Origin: Campylobacter ureolyticus ACS-301-V-Sch3b
Lineage (GTDB): Bacteria; Campylobacterota; Campylobacteria; Campylobacterales; Campylobacteraceae
Assembly (NCBI RefSeq): GCF_000413435.1
Contig: NZ_KE340326.1
Location: 387,231 to 451,230, forward strand
Reading direction: 5' to 3'
DNA length: 64,000 nt
Notes under the pieces: generated by a model
What the model saw: only the letters and a program-made list of their open reading frames with translations
Told to the model about the DNA's origin: nothing
Databases searched by the model: none
Shown here: piece after piece, positions 47,186-59,488 of the stretch
How the letters are laid out: every line of letters starts with the position of its first letter
How positions within the stretch are numbered: position 1 is the first letter of the stretch
Position numbers and translations under genes: made by a program

Positions 47186-48994
47186 TTAACCTAATTTTTT
47201 AGCCATTCTTTTTCTAATAGTTGGATCTAAATAGCGTTTTCTAACACGGATATTTTTAGGAGTTACTTCAACAAGTTCATCTTCTTCTATCCATTCCAGC
47301 GCTCTTTCAAGTGTTAGAATTCTTGGTGGGACTAGTTTTATAGCATCATCACTTCCACTTGCTCTAACGTTGGTTAAATTCTTACCTTTTATAGGATTTA
47401 CATCAAGGTCATTTGGACGGCTGTGTTCGCCAATTATCATTCCTGTATAAACTTTGGCTTGAGGTTCAATAAATAAAACTCCTCTTTCTTGTAAATTCCA
47501 CAAACTATAAGCTAGTGCAACACCATTTTCCATACTTACCAAAGCTCCATTTACCCGTCTTTCAACACTTCCACAAAGTGGGCGAAACTCTAAAAAGCTA
47601 TGGTTCATTATACCCTCACCCTTGGTATCTGTTAAAAACTGACTTCTAAATCCAATCAATCCACGAGCTGGAATTTCAAACTCTAATCTTGTTTGTCCAT
47701 CACCTGTTGGACTCATAACTTTCATCTCAGCTCTTTTTTTACCAAGTTTTTCGATAATAATACCAGTAAATTCATCAGGACAATCAATAACTAAATTTTC
47801 AAAAGGCTCACATTTAACACCATTTATCTCTTTTACAATAACCTCAGGGCGACCTAGTAAAAATTCAAATCCCTCTCTTCTCATACTTTCAGCTAAAATT
47901 GTAATCTGTAACTCGCCTCTTCCACTAACTCTAAATTTACCCTCGCCAATGTTTTCATAACGCATAGCGATGTTTGTTTTCATCTCGTTTTGAAGTCTCT
48001 CTTCTATTTTATTTGAAGTTACACTTTTGCCCTCAGTTCCAGCAAGTGGTCCGTCATTTACACTAAAAATTACGCTAATTGTTGGCTCTTCGATATGAAG
48101 TTCTTCAAGTGGCATTGGATTGTTTGGATCAACTATACTATCTCCAACTCCCAAAGCTTCAAATCCAGCAATTGCTACGATATCACCACAGCTTGCTTCA
48201 TCAATATCTAGTCTATTAAGTCCTAAAAAGCCAATTAGTTTTGAAATTCTACCTGTTAGTTTTGTGCCATCAGCTCTTACTTGCATAACATTTTGATTTT
48301 TGCTAATTTTACCGTTAAATATCCTTGCAATACCGATTTTACCGACATAGTTGTCATAATCAAGAGTAAAAACTTGAAGTTGTAAAGGATTGTCATCACT
48401 TCCACTTGGCTTTGGAACATTTGCTAAAATTGTCTCAAAAAGTGGTGTCATATCTTTGTTTTCATCATCTAAATTTAACTTTGCATAACCATCTCTTGCA
48501 GCTGCATAAACTGTAACAAACTCTAGTTGTTCATCATTTGCATCAAGAGCTACAAAAAGGTCAAATATTTCATTTATTACTCTATCTGGATCGGCTGCTG
48601 GTTTGTCGATTTTATTAATAACAACAATTGGTTTAAGACCAAAAGAAAGTGCCTTTTTAACAACAAATTTAGTCTGTGGCATAACACCTTCTTGTGCATC
48701 AACTAAAAGCAAAACTCCATCAACCATCTTTAAAACTCGCTCAACCTCTCCACCAAAATCGGCGTGTCCTGGAGTATCAATGATATTTATCTTTGTATCT
48801 TTATAAATAATGGCGGTATTTTTACTTAAAATCGTAATGCCTCTTTCTCTTTCAATATCGCCACTATCCATGACTCTATCGCCAACTTCTTTGTGGGCAT
48901 CAAATGTACCTGATTGTTTTAAAAGCTGATCTACCATTGTAGTTTTGCCGTGATCAACGTGCGCAATTACAGCTATATTTCTAATATCTTTCAA
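47186..48994 (-). CDS. typA: ribosome-associated GTPase TypA/BipA
   Basis: A translational GTPase of the EF-G family that helps ribosome assembly and stress growth. The 602 residues show G1 [10 protein letters not shown]2 with RERGITI, G3 [12 protein letters not shown] and G4 NKIDKP, followed by the BipA-specific C-terminal domain ending RKRMAKKLG. Length and order are standard. It is transcribed alone, with a terminator-like hairpin after it. Confidence 0.96.
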   Translation of the reverse strand: MKDIRNIAVIAHVDHGKTTMVDQLLKQSGTFDAHKEVGDRVMDSGDIERERGITILSKNTAIIYKDTKINIIDTPGHADFGGEVERVLKMVDGVLLLVDAQEGVMPQTKFVVKKALSFGLKPIVVINKIDKPAADPDRVINEIFDLFVALDANDEQLEFVTVYAAARDGYAKLNLDDENKDMTPLFETILANVPKPSGSDDNPLQLQVFTLDYDNYVGKIGIARIFNGKISKNQNVMQVRADGTKLTGRISKLIGFLGLNRLDIDEASCGDIVAIAGFEALGVGDSIVDPNNPMPLEELHIEEPTISVIFSVNDGPLAGTEGKSVTSNKIEERLQNEMKTNIAMRYENIGEGKFRVSGRGELQITILAESMRREGFEFLLGRPEVIVKEINGVKCEPFENLVIDCPDEFTGIIIEKLGKKRAEMKVMSPTGDGQTRLEFEIPARGLIGFRSQFLTDTKGEGIMNHSFLEFRPLCGSVERRVNGALVSMENGVALAYSLWNLQERGVLFIEPQAKVYTGMIIGEHSRPNDLDVNPIKGKNLTNVRASGSDDAIKLVPPRILTLERALEWIEEDELVEVTPKNIRVRKRYLDPTIRKRMAKKLG

Positions 48995-49056
48995 TCTGTT
49001 TCTCCAAATTTAAATTAAAATGTATTATATAAAAAAATTTTTATAAAAAAATTAAA

Positions 49057-49482
49057 CTAATTTTTTGAGTAAATTTCAACTTCACTAAGTAAAAACTCAT
49101 AAATTCTTTGCTGTATTAAAGCATCATCTTCATCTGAAGATGAAATAATGCGTCTTAAATGTTCAAAATTTATCTTTTTTACATATCTTGGTTGAAGTTT
49201 TAAATCCCTATCAATATCCCTTAAAATAGTATCTAGCGTATAGCTTTTATAGTTTTTTACCATTGAAACATATTCTTTTATTACAGAGAGTAATATATTT
49301 ACTCTTATTGAATTTTTAGCATAAATTTCTTCAATAATTGTTTTTAAAAACTCATAATCTTTATCTTCAATCTTTTTTTTAGCTAAAAGCATTGAAGCAA
49401 AAATCTTTGCTCTAAATTCAATCGAAGCAGATCTTAAAAATAGACCTCTAAAAAATGATAAAAAATTTATTTTAAAATTCAT
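49057..49482 (-). CDS. hypothetical 141-residue protein
   Basis: I do not recognise this protein. It is basic and helical, with paired stretches rich in Lys and Ile (about 25-65) and an acidic SSSDEDD near residue 115. There is no signal peptide. The frame is open 36 codons further upstream, but that part lies over the 4.5S RNA gene. I choose the ATG at 49480-49482 because an AAGG ribosome binding site lies five bases before it. It diverges from the 4.5S RNA promoter only 28 bases away. Confidence 0.65.
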   Translation of the reverse strand: MNFKINFLSFFRGLFLRSASIEFRAKIFASMLLAKKKIEDKDYEFLKTIIEEIYAKNSIRVNILLSVIKEYVSMVKNYKSYTLDTILRDIDRDLKLQPRYVKKINFEHLRRIISSSDEDDALIQQRIYEFLLSEVEIYSKN

Positions 49483-49509
49483 ATAAACCTTTTTTAAGAA
49501 TTTTTTTGC

Positions 49510-49515
49510 TATAAT
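49510..49515 (+). promoter_or_regulatory. extended -10 promoter of the 4.5S RNA gene
   Basis: TGCTATAAT on the plus strand, with the TATAAT at 49510-49515, about ten bases before the first base-paired nucleotide of the RNA. Confidence 0.7.
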
Positions 49516-49521
49516 TTCAAC

Positions 49522-49628
49522 TTGCCTCTTCTTAGACCTGTGCAATGTCATTTTTAGGCACCGTTTCAGGGTAGGAATACAGCAGAACATCTAAGCTTGG
49601 TATGTGCCGCAGCCATCTGAGAAGGGGT
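49522..49628 (+). ncRNA. ffs: 4.5S RNA, RNA component of the signal recognition particle
   Basis: Binds the Ffh protein and targets membrane proteins to the translocon. The apical domain is clear: TCAGG, then a GTA-GGAA-TAC stem-loop with the GGAA tetraloop at 49574-49577, then AGCAG. This is the same arrangement as the E. coli core. The ends close as CCTCTTCT (49525-49532) with AGAAGGGG (49620-49627). A -10 box precedes it and TCTTTTAAA follows. The exact ends are estimated. The last 38 bases lie opposite the 3' end of the HD-domain gene. Confidence 0.9.
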
Positions 49629-50850
49629 CTTTTAAATCAAAAAATTTCATAAAATCCTTGCAAATTTCATAGAAATCAACTTCATCATTTAGCGGATTTT
49701 CTTTAAAAAATTTAAGACTTGACTCAAATCCACCTATTAGCTCTTTACTTTTTACACCATAACTTATAGAAATTCCTGCTTCAAAAAATGCTGCTAATTT
49801 ATCGCAATACTTTAAAGCTTTTCCATCAATTGTTCTATATTCGTCTAAATTTATCTCTTTAAAATTTTTTGGCAAAGCTTTTGGAGCTGTTTTAAAAATC
49901 CTATCTTCAAACTCATCTTTTATAAATTTTTCTCCGCTTTTTCTAATGCCTAAAATATAGCTAAACTCATCTTTTACAACCTCTGGAACAAAAGGTAAAA
50001 TTTTATCATCAATTAGGCGCATTTCATATTCATTTAGTATCTCATTTAAACCCTTAATACCATATTTTACGGGGCTTATTATATCTCTTGTTAAACTTTC
50101 TGGTAAATCATGAAACAAAGCACAAAAAAAGTTAAACTCAACTCTTTTTTTACAAGATTTAATTTTAAGTGAGTAAAAATATCCTAAAATTGCAACAACC
50201 AACATATGTCCTAAAACTGAAGTCTCAGGAATTCTAGGAGTTTGTGCCCAACGCTTTTGAAATCTAAGACGCCCACTCAAATCAACAATACGAGAGAGCT
50301 TTTTATTCATTATAATTTTTCTAACACCTGTTAATTCATAATAATCTTCAAGCTCGGCATCGACTGAGTTTTTAAGCTCTTCAATATCACTTAAAAATTG
50401 GCTTGTTTGATAGACAATGTTAAATTCCCATTTTGTCGCAAGATAGGAGGCTGCTTTTAAAATAACTCGCTCTTTTTGATAAGAGCTATCTTTTTTAAGA
50501 AGGTAATTTTTAAATCTTTCATAAAATTTGCCATCTTCAATAGCTTTTAACTCATTTTCATAGTTGTTTATTACCCACTCATTTATCTTTTTTGATTTTG
50601 TTTTTTGAATCTGATGAAAAACATCTGGGCGAATATCTGTAACCATAACTCTAAGTAAAAAATCAAATATCCCACCCTCGATGATATAATTCATATCCAC
50701 ATCATCTTCAAATTTAGCTATAAAATAGGCGATTATAAATTTATGAGCTTGTTTATCAAGCTCTACTAAATTTACCATTTTAGGATAGTCATTCCACCTT
50801 GAAATAGAGGCTGCTTTGAAAATATGTTCTATTAAACTTGCTTTTATCAC
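49591..50850 (-). CDS. HD-domain phosphohydrolase, YfbR-like C-terminal half
   Basis: A 419-residue protein. Residues about 1-185 have no domain I recognise. Residues about 190-390 hold an HD domain with H215, then H247-D248, E251 and D256 in FHDLPESLTRDIISPVK, close to the YfbR 5'-deoxynucleotidase pattern, and a later conserved aspartate in YCDKL. It is likely a metal-dependent nucleotide phosphohydrolase; substrate unknown. Its start overlaps the queF stop by four bases. Its last residues are encoded opposite the 4.5S RNA. Confidence 0.75.
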   Translation of the reverse strand: MIKASLIEHIFKAASISRWNDYPKMVNLVELDKQAHKFIIAYFIAKFEDDVDMNYIIEGGIFDFLLRVMVTDIRPDVFHQIQKTKSKKINEWVINNYENELKAIEDGKFYERFKNYLLKKDSSYQKERVILKAASYLATKWEFNIVYQTSQFLSDIEELKNSVDAELEDYYELTGVRKIIMNKKLSRIVDLSGRLRFQKRWAQTPRIPETSVLGHMLVVAILGYFYSLKIKSCKKRVEFNFFCALFHDLPESLTRDIISPVKYGIKGLNEILNEYEMRLIDDKILPFVPEVVKDEFSYILGIRKSGEKFIKDEFEDRIFKTAPKALPKNFKEINLDEYRTIDGKALKYCDKLAAFFEAGISISYGVKSKELIGGFESSLKFFKENPLNDEVDFYEICKDFMKFFDLKDPFSDGCGTYQA

Positions 50851-51233
50851 TGCTTTTTTACCAAATTTGAATCAATCTCAATAACTGTATGGACATTGCC
50901 TCTTGGGTTAAAATCCCCAACTATTTTCATCCATTTTGGCTTTAATTTTCTATCAAGTAGGTCATAAATTTCATTTATACTATCTTCATGGCTTATGTTT
51001 TTGTTCATAAATGAGTTTATATAAAGTTTAATTGCTTTTAGCTCAACAACCCACTCATTTGGAATATATTCTAAATAAATCGTTGCAAAATCTGGATAAC
51101 CACTCCTTGGACAAAGGCATGTAAACTCAGGTAAAGTTATCTTTATAATATAATCTTTTTTATGTTTATTTGGCCAAATTTCAAGATCTTTTTCTGGATC
51201 AAACTCATTTAAAATTTTTTCACCATAACGCAT
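50847..51233 (-). CDS. queF: NADPH-dependent 7-cyano-7-deazaguanine reductase
   Basis: Reduces preQ0 to preQ1 in queuosine synthesis for tRNA. The 128 residues are of the short, unimodular QueF type, with the catalytic cysteine in FTCLCPRSGYPDFA near residue 40 and the QueF motif ELKAIKLYINSFMNKNISHE near residues 64-83. It is coupled to the HD-domain gene by a four-base overlap. Other queuosine genes are not in the window. Confidence 0.94.
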   Translation of the reverse strand: MRYGEKILNEFDPEKDLEIWPNKHKKDYIIKITLPEFTCLCPRSGYPDFATIYLEYIPNEWVVELKAIKLYINSFMNKNISHEDSINEIYDLLDRKLKPKWMKIVGDFNPRGNVHTVIEIDSNLVKKQ

Positions 51234-51246
51234 TTTTTTCCTTTTA

Positions 51247-52643
51247 TTAACTTACAACTTTTGGTTTATCTATACAAAATCCTTGTATATAATCAATCTT
51301 TGTCTCTTTTAATTTTTCATAAAAAGAGTTTTTATCTACAAATCTTATTATAGTTTTGAGATTAAATTTAGAAGCATTTTCATTTATCATATCAAAAATA
51401 TTTCTCATTCTCTCTTCATTAAATCTCTTATTTACTTCTAAATCATAAATTAAATAACCAAAATTTAAATATTTAAAATACTCAAAACTTGCATTATTTC
51501 CTAAAAATTGATTCATAGCTATTTCAAAGCCATACTCTCTAAATTGTTCAATAATTTCGCTAAATCTAAGCATTTCGTTATAACTATCTTTTTCATAAAT
51601 TTCAAAAATTATTTTACTTGGATCTATTATTTTATTTGTAATAAGTCTGTGAATTTCGTTTTTAAAGTCGGCATTTCTTAAACTAACTGGTGAAATTTCA
51701 ATCATAACTTTACTATTAAATTTTTTAAAATTAAAATTATTTGCTATAAATTCAATAACTTTTAAATCATATTTTATTTCATAGTTATTTCTTGTAGCTA
51801 TTTCCATAACTTTAAGCTTTGTTACATTTCCTACATCTTTTAAAACTAAATTAATGCTTAAATTTATGATATCTTTATCATTTTTCATAGATTTTATAGT
51901 TTGAGCTTTTAACTCAAATTTAGAATTATCTATAGCATGACATACAAACTCATCAAGTGCATCAAGTTTTATAACTTCAATTTCTTCTTCATTTTGAGAA
52001 TATAAAATTTTTGAAAACAAATAATTTATAACATTTTCCCAAGCTTTATCATAATTTGTTTCAACGGTTGCAAATTTGATTTTTACTTCTATATTGTTTA
52101 TGCCTTGATTTGATAATTTTCTCTCAAAAGTTTTTAAATAATAATTTAATTGTGGAGTTTTACAATCAATTACAAATAAAAAATTTCCACCACTATGTCT
52201 TCCAATAGGAATATCTTTAAAACCATTTTTTTTAAAAAAATCAGCAAGTTCAAGCACAAATTCTTTAAGAAGTTTATCTCCATTTTTATAACCATATCTA
52301 AAATTTATATCTTGGATATTATTTATATTTACTAAAGCTATATTTTTTTGACTATCTTTTCTTAACTCTTTTGAGATTAATTTTAAAATTTCTTTTCGGT
52401 TAAAAACATTTGAAACTTGGTCTAAAGTCGTATTTTGAAAAGCAAAATAAATAAAATAAACTACATAATAAACATAACAAACTATTAAAATTACAAATAA
52501 AATAGTATCTTTCCAATCATAATTATTTTCTGAAAACATCAAAAAAATTAGAATGATTAGAACTAAAACAAGTGGAAATGCTATCTTTAAAGATAGCACA
52601 AACCTTTTTGATCTCTCTTTTTCTTCACTAAATAATCTTGTCA

Positions 52644-52644
<1 letters not shown>
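51247..52644 (-). CDS. membrane GGDEF/EAL-like protein, both catalytic motifs degenerate
   Basis: A 465-residue protein with two membrane segments (about 17-38 and 47-69). A GGDEF-like domain follows (about 75-220), with the DQVSNVFNRKEILKLI start (split) and GRHSGGNFLFV where active enzymes have GGDEF. An EAL-like domain (about 225-460) has FELKAQ where the EAL motif belongs and lacks the usual metal ligands. It probably neither makes nor cuts cyclic di-GMP, though it might bind it or act through protein contacts. Its start overlaps the gyrB stop by one base. Confidence 0.75.
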
Positions 52645-54953
<2,309 letters not shown>

Positions 54954-54971
54954 CTATTATTTTTCCTTTTT

Positions 54972-56042
54972 TTATATAATTGTAGGCATTATAACACTTA
55001 TAAACTCATTTGAGCTTAATACAAATGCCGATCCTGTTGATTTATAATCTAGTTTAAATTCTGTTTCTTCAATGTTATTTAAAAAATCAAAAATAAATTT
55101 ATTTGTAACTCTTAAAATAATATCTTCACTTAAATTATTTTCAAAGTCAATTTCTGTTTTTGCTTCGGAGTTATTTTCACTAATACTTTCAAATAAAATT
55201 GAATTAGGTTTTATTGTGATTTGCATTTTATCACAAATTATTCCTATTGTTTTCATACCTTCTAAAAATTTATCTCTTGGAAGCATGATACTTTGTGAAA
55301 AATCAGTTGGAATGACTTTTTCATAATTAGGAAATTTTTTATTAATTAATTTTGTAAAAAACTCAAAATTTTCATTTTTAGCTATTAAAATATTTTCATC
55401 ATAATAAATTTTAACATCTTCAAAGAAAAGTTTTTGAATTTCATTAATAGCTTTTTTAGGTATTATTATTTGATTGTTTTCTAAATTTTGATTTAAGTTT
55501 ATTTTATACAAACCAAGTCTTTTAGTATCTGTTCCTACTAAATTTATATAGTTTTCTTTTATATCTATTAAAGCTCCATTTAGTGAATATTGAGGATTAT
55601 TTACATCAATTGTTGGAAAAATCTTTTTTAAACTTCTTGCAAAATTTAATGAGTTTATATTAAAACTTTTTTTATTATCAATATCTTCAAAGCTTGGGAA
55701 ATTTTCAGGATTACTTAAAGGAAGTTTAAATTTTGATCTATTTTGTCTTATAAATAAAAAATTATTCATAATTTCAAGTATGATTTCTCCATCTTTTAAG
55801 CCTTTTAAAATATTTAATAAAAGATTTCCATTTACACATGAAATTCCATCAACTTGGATATTTACTTCTTTTATATTAATACAAAGTCCTATTTCAAAAT
55901 CAGTTGCTTTTAAATTTAAAATATTTTCTTTTGCAGTAATTAAGATATTTGAAGTAACTGCAGAAGCATCTTTTTTTTCAGTAAAAGCTACAAGATTTAT
56001 TAATGCATTGTTAAGTAAGTTTTTTTGAATTACTATTTTCAT
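54972..56042 (-). CDS. dnaN: DNA polymerase III sliding clamp (beta subunit)
   Basis: A ring-shaped processivity factor of replication. The 356 residues form three clamp domains; weak but typical landmarks are NGNLLLNILKGLKDGEI near residue 80, LVGTDTKRLGLY near 170 and the C-terminus SVIMPTII. Placement between dnaA and gyrB confirms the call. Confidence 0.96.
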   Translation of the reverse strand: MKIVIQKNLLNNALINLVAFTEKKDASAVTSNILITAKENILNLKATDFEIGLCINIKEVNIQVDGISCVNGNLLLNILKGLKDGEIILEIMNNFLFIRQNRSKFKLPLSNPENFPSFEDIDNKKSFNINSLNFARSLKKIFPTIDVNNPQYSLNGALIDIKENYINLVGTDTKRLGLYKINLNQNLENNQIIIPKKAINEIQKLFFEDVKIYYDENILIAKNENFEFFTKLINKKFPNYEKVIPTDFSQSIMLPRDKFLEGMKTIGIICDKMQITIKPNSILFESISENNSEAKTEIDFENNLSEDIILRVTNKFIFDFLNNIEETEFKLDYKSTGSAFVLSSNEFISVIMPTII

Positions 56043-56178
56043 ATTTTTTCCTTTTTATTTTTTGAATTTAGTAGCAGCCGTAGTAGGATTACAACTTATG
56101 TGAATATCTACTTTAAAGTTTGATTTTATCGTATTTTTATTTAAAAATAAAATTTGATTTTTTTCACATTCATTCACT
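56043..56178. other. DnaA-box-like cluster downstream of dnaA (candidate oriC part)
   Basis: The gap between dnaA and dnaN holds TATGTGAATA (56097-56106), identical to a motif upstream of dnaA. It also holds TTTTCACA (56161-56168) and TCATTCACT (56170-56178), the latter fitting the Helicobacter-type DnaA box TCATTCACN. The last overlaps the dnaA stop codon. The rest is very AT-rich. A two-part origin around dnaA is known in Helicobacter. Confidence 0.55.
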
Positions 56179-57501
56179 ATTTTTTCCTTTTAAAATTTTA
56201 TTTTCAAGTTCTTCAACGCGAATTTTTAAAAACTCATCACTTTCTATAAGTTCATTTATTTTTTTTATATTATGACTAACTGCGCTGTGATCTTTTAATC
56301 CAAAAAATCCGGCAATTGCAGGCATTGAGTTTAGTGTTAATTTTTTAGATAAAAATATTCCTATTCTTCTTGCTTCAACAATATTTTTTTTCCTGCTTTT
56401 ACTTTTTATATCGCTTGGTTTTATATTTAGCTCTTTTGATAGAGTTTTTATAACATCTTCTAAATTTATATTTTCTTTATTTTCTCTTATTTGATCTTGT
56501 AAAACATTTTTAGTAAAATCAAGTGTTATTTCAGTTCTCATTAAAGTAGAAAAGGCATTTAGTTTATTAATTGCACTTTCAATTTCACGGATGTTATCAC
56601 CCATATTTGTTGCGATATATTCTATTATTTTGTTATCTAAGATTATTTTGTTATCTTGGCTTTTTTTTCTAATAATTTCTATTTTAGTTTCAAGTTCAGG
56701 TGGTGCAACATCAGCAATAATTCCACTTATAAATCTACTTATTAATCTTTCTTCAAAACCTTTTAAAAATTTTGGTGGTTTATCGCTTATCATAACGATT
56801 TGCCCACCAGCTTGTTTAAGCTCATTAAAAGTATTAAAAAATTCTTCTTGAATTTTATCAGTATTTCCTAAAAACTGAATATCATCTACTAATAAAACAT
56901 CAGGTTTTCTATATTTTTGTCTAAATTTATCCATAGAGGAATTTCTTATATGAAAAGTAAAATCATTTTTAAATTGTTCGCTTGTTATACAAATAACAAC
57001 TTTACCATTTTCAATACAATAATTTCCAATTGATTGTAAAAGATGTGTTTTTCCAAGCCCACTTGGTCCATAAATAAATAACGGATTATAATCAGCTCCT
57101 GGATTTTGAGCTACAAATTTTGAACAAGTATAAGCAAAACGGTTTGATTCACCAACTATAAAATTATCAAATTTATATGATTCTATTAAAATTGTACTTG
57201 ATAATTTTTTTTCATTTTTTACACTATTTTTTATATTTTTTTCTTTTTGGACATTATCTTTTTTGGAAGTTATTAAAATTTTTGGTTTTATTCCTGTTTT
57301 TTCTAAGATAATTTCTTCTATTTTTGAGGCATATTTTGTTTGGATAAATTTGGCAATAAACTCGTTTGTAGTGTTAAAAACAACAAAGTCAGGTTTTGAA
57401 TTTTTTTCATTAATAGTTAAATTTTTTATGTATTTATTAAACTCATTTGGTAAAATATATTTTTGGAGTTCGTTAAAAACTTCATTTTGTAAAAAAAACA
57501 A
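56170..57501 (-). CDS. dnaA: chromosomal replication initiator DnaA
   Basis: Binds DnaA boxes and opens the origin. The 443 residues have an N-terminal oligomerisation domain, a variable linker (about 75-105), an AAA+ domain with Walker A GPSGLGKTHLL near residue 150 and Walker B LLVDDIQFL, and the C-terminal helix-turn-helix DNA-binding domain with the DHSAVSHNIKKI signature. It begins the dnaA-dnaN-gyrB block and is divergent from ruvC. Confidence 0.97.
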   Translation of the reverse strand: MFFLQNEVFNELQKYILPNEFNKYIKNLTINEKNSKPDFVVFNTTNEFIAKFIQTKYASKIEEIILEKTGIKPKILITSKKDNVQKEKNIKNSVKNEKKLSSTILIESYKFDNFIVGESNRFAYTCSKFVAQNPGADYNPLFIYGPSGLGKTHLLQSIGNYCIENGKVVICITSEQFKNDFTFHIRNSSMDKFRQKYRKPDVLLVDDIQFLGNTDKIQEEFFNTFNELKQAGGQIVMISDKPPKFLKGFEERLISRFISGIIADVAPPELETKIEIIRKKSQDNKIILDNKIIEYIATNMGDNIREIESAINKLNAFSTLMRTEITLDFTKNVLQDQIRENKENINLEDVIKTLSKELNIKPSDIKSKSRKKNIVEARRIGIFLSKKLTLNSMPAIAGFFGLKDHSAVSHNIKKINELIESDEFLKIRVEELENKILKGKNSE

Positions 57502-57629
57502 ATTTATCCTTTTTAAATTTTATAAGTAATATTTTACCAAATTTTAATAAAAAAAGGGTTAAATTTGATATAAAAAATACAATTTTCACTATGTGAATAG
57601 CGTGTGAACAAGTGTTGAAAAGGATGTGA
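57502..57629. other. DnaA-box-like cluster upstream of dnaA (candidate oriC part)
   Basis: The 128-base gap between dnaA and ruvC contains TTTTCACT (57583-57590), TATGTGAATA (57590-57599) and GTGTGAAC (57602-57609). The last two read on the minus strand as TATTCACATA and GTTCACAC. AT-rich runs flank them. With the cluster on the other side of dnaA it makes a plausible two-part origin. Confidence 0.6.
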
Positions 57630-58115
57630 TTGAAAATTTTAGGAATTGATCCAGGAACTAGAAATTGTGGATATGCAATAGTGGAAAAAAATGGCGTGAA
57701 TGTAAATTTAATAGAAGCTGGATTAATTAAGATAAAACCATCAACTTTAAATTATCAAATAACTGAACTTTGCGAAGGGCTTGATTTAGTTTTTAAAAAT
57801 CATGAAATTAATGAAGTTGCAATGGAAGATATTTTCTTTGCTTATAATCCAAAAACTGTTTTAAAACTTGCTCAATTTCGCGGAGCGATAAGCCTTAGAA
57901 TTTTACAACTTCATGGAGAATTTTACGAATATACACCTTTGCAAGTAAAAAAAAGTGTTACTGGAAAGGCAAAAGCAGCAAAAGAACAAGTTGCTTTTAT
58001 GGTTAAAAAAATACTTGGAATTAAAAAAGAGATAAAGCCACTTGATATAACTGATGCTATTGCTGTTGCTTTAACTCATGCAAATAATATAAAATTTAAA
58101 AATAAATTGTATTAA
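57630..58115 (+). CDS. ruvC: Holliday junction resolvase RuvC
   Basis: An endonuclease that resolves Holliday junctions with RuvAB. The 161 residues carry the acidic catalytic set: aspartate in [12 protein letters not shown] (D6 or D7), glutamate in [10 protein letters not shown], and the C-terminal aspartates in [13 protein letters not shown]. The start is a TTG with AAAGGAT upstream. It diverges from dnaA across the candidate origin. Confidence 0.95.
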   Translation: MKILGIDPGTRNCGYAIVEKNGVNVNLIEAGLIKIKPSTLNYQITELCEGLDLVFKNHEINEVAMEDIFFAYNPKTVLKLAQFRGAISLRILQLHGEFYEYTPLQVKKSVTGKAKAAKEQVAFMVKKILGIKKEIKPLDITDAIAVALTHANNIKFKNKLY

Positions 58116-58138
58116 TTTTTAAAAAAAACGGAGAAAAA

Positions 58139-58843
58139 ATGAGTGAATTAATTGTGGCTTTGGATATGCAAAATTTAGATGATGTTAAAAACATAGTAAA
58201 AGAATTTGATAAAAAAGTTGATTTTTATAAAGTTGGAATGGAACTTTTTTATAGTGAAGGAAAAAGAGCAATTGAGTATTTAAAAAATGAAAATAAAAAA
58301 GTTTTTTTAGATTTAAAACTTCATGATATCCCAAATACTGTCTCAAAAGGGCTTATTTCTTTAGCTAATTTAAATGTAGATATTTTAAATGTTCACGCAA
58401 GTGGTGGATTTAGTATGATGAAATTTGCAAATGAGAGTTTAAAAGAGTTTTGTTATAAAAAAAATTTAATTACTCCAAAATTAATTGCAGTAACAATTTT
58501 AACGAGTATTGGTGATGAAGATTATGAAAAAATTGGATATAAATATGATGTAAAAAATCAAGTATTAAATTTAGCAAAACTGACTAAAAAAGCTGGGCTT
58601 GATGGTGTTGTAGCCTCTGTTTTGGAGGCGAATTTAATAAAACAAAATTTAGGAGAAAATTTTTTAATAATAACTCCTGGCATTCGTCCAAATTTTGCAA
58701 ATATAAATGATCAAAACCGCATAGCTTCGCCAAGTGAAGCTATTAAAAATGGATCAACACATTTGGTTATTGGAAGAGCATTAACTTTGGCAAATGATAG
58801 ATTAAAAGCTTTAGAAGAAATTTTAAAAGAAATGGAGATTTAA
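58139..58843 (+). CDS. pyrF: orotidine 5'-phosphate decarboxylase
   Basis: Last step of UMP synthesis. A TIM barrel of 234 residues with the catalytic signature FLDLKLHDIPNTV near residue 60, the substrate loop TPGIRPN near 180 and the C-terminal VIGRALT phosphate-binding segment. A GGAGA ribosome binding site precedes the ATG. pyrE begins one base after its stop, giving a two-gene pyrimidine operon. Confidence 0.96.
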   Translation: MSELIVALDMQNLDDVKNIVKEFDKKVDFYKVGMELFYSEGKRAIEYLKNENKKVFLDLKLHDIPNTVSKGLISLANLNVDILNVHASGGFSMMKFANESLKEFCYKKNLITPKLIAVTILTSIGDEDYEKIGYKYDVKNQVLNLAKLTKKAGLDGVVASVLEANLIKQNLGENFLIITPGIRPNFANINDQNRIASPSEAIKNGSTHLVIGRALTLANDRLKALEEILKEMEI

Positions 58844-58844
58844 G

Positions 58845-59444
58845 ATGGGAAATTTAGATAAAAATTTAATGAGTGAATCTGAAATAAAAGATATTTTTAT
58901 AAAAACAGGTGCAATTTTACACGGGCATTTTTTACTTACTTCTGGACTTCATAGTGATACTTATATAGAAAAATTTAGTGTTTTAAAACATCCTAAATTT
59001 ACAGAAATTTTATGTAAAGAAATGGCAAAAAGATATATAAATGATAATGTTGAGTTGGTTATTGGTCCAATGACAGGTGGAATTTTACTAGCTCATGAAG
59101 TTGGAAAAGCTTTAAATACTGAGGCTATTTTTTGTGAAAGAGAAAATGGCAAAATGACCTTAAAAAGGGGTTTTGAAATTCAAAAAAACCAAAGAGTTTT
59201 AATAGTTGAAGATATTGTAACAACTGGTGGATCTATAAAAGAAGTCGTTGAGGTGGTTAAGAGCTTTGGTGGTAATATCATAGGTATTGTGATGCTTGTA
59301 AATAGAAGTGGAAAAGAACTTATTTTTGATGGTGTAAAATCAAAAGCACTTTTAAATTTAAATGTTTCAACTTATAAAGCAGATGAATGTGAACTTTGTA
59401 AAAAAAATACTCCTTTGACAAAAAGAGGAAGAACTGGAAAATAA
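58845..59444 (+). CDS. pyrE: orotate phosphoribosyltransferase
   Basis: Joins orotate and PRPP to give orotidine 5'-phosphate, the substrate of PyrF. The 199 residues include the PRPP-binding motif VLIVEDIVTTGGS near residue 120 and the N-terminal FLLTSGLHSDTYIEKF (split). The C-terminus carries a CxxC pair (CELCKK). An ATG eight codons on is an alternative start. Its transcript ends at a strong hairpin 12 bases downstream. Confidence 0.95.
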   Translation: MGNLDKNLMSESEIKDIFIKTGAILHGHFLLTSGLHSDTYIEKFSVLKHPKFTEILCKEMAKRYINDNVELVIGPMTGGILLAHEVGKALNTEAIFCERENGKMTLKRGFEIQKNQRVLIVEDIVTTGGSIKEVVEVVKSFGGNIIGIVMLVNRSGKELIFDGVKSKALLNLNVSTYKADECELCKKNTPLTKRGRTGK

Positions 59445-59455
59445 ATATAAACTCT

Positions 59456-59485
59456 AAAAGAGCCATAAATTTGGCTCTTTTATTT
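59456..59485. terminator. bidirectional terminator between pyrE and the YceI-like gene
   Basis: AAAAGAGCC (59456-59464) pairs with GGCTCTTTT (59473-59481), followed by ATTT. The A-rich and T-rich stem bases give a U tail on both strands, suiting its place between convergent genes. Confidence 0.8.
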
Positions 59486-59488
59486 AAT

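Noticed and set aside
49483..49590. Longer N-terminus for the hypothetical gene ending at 49057
   Set aside because: The extension lies on the antisense strand of the 4.5S RNA and its promoter. A good ribosome binding site supports the ATG at 49480-49482.
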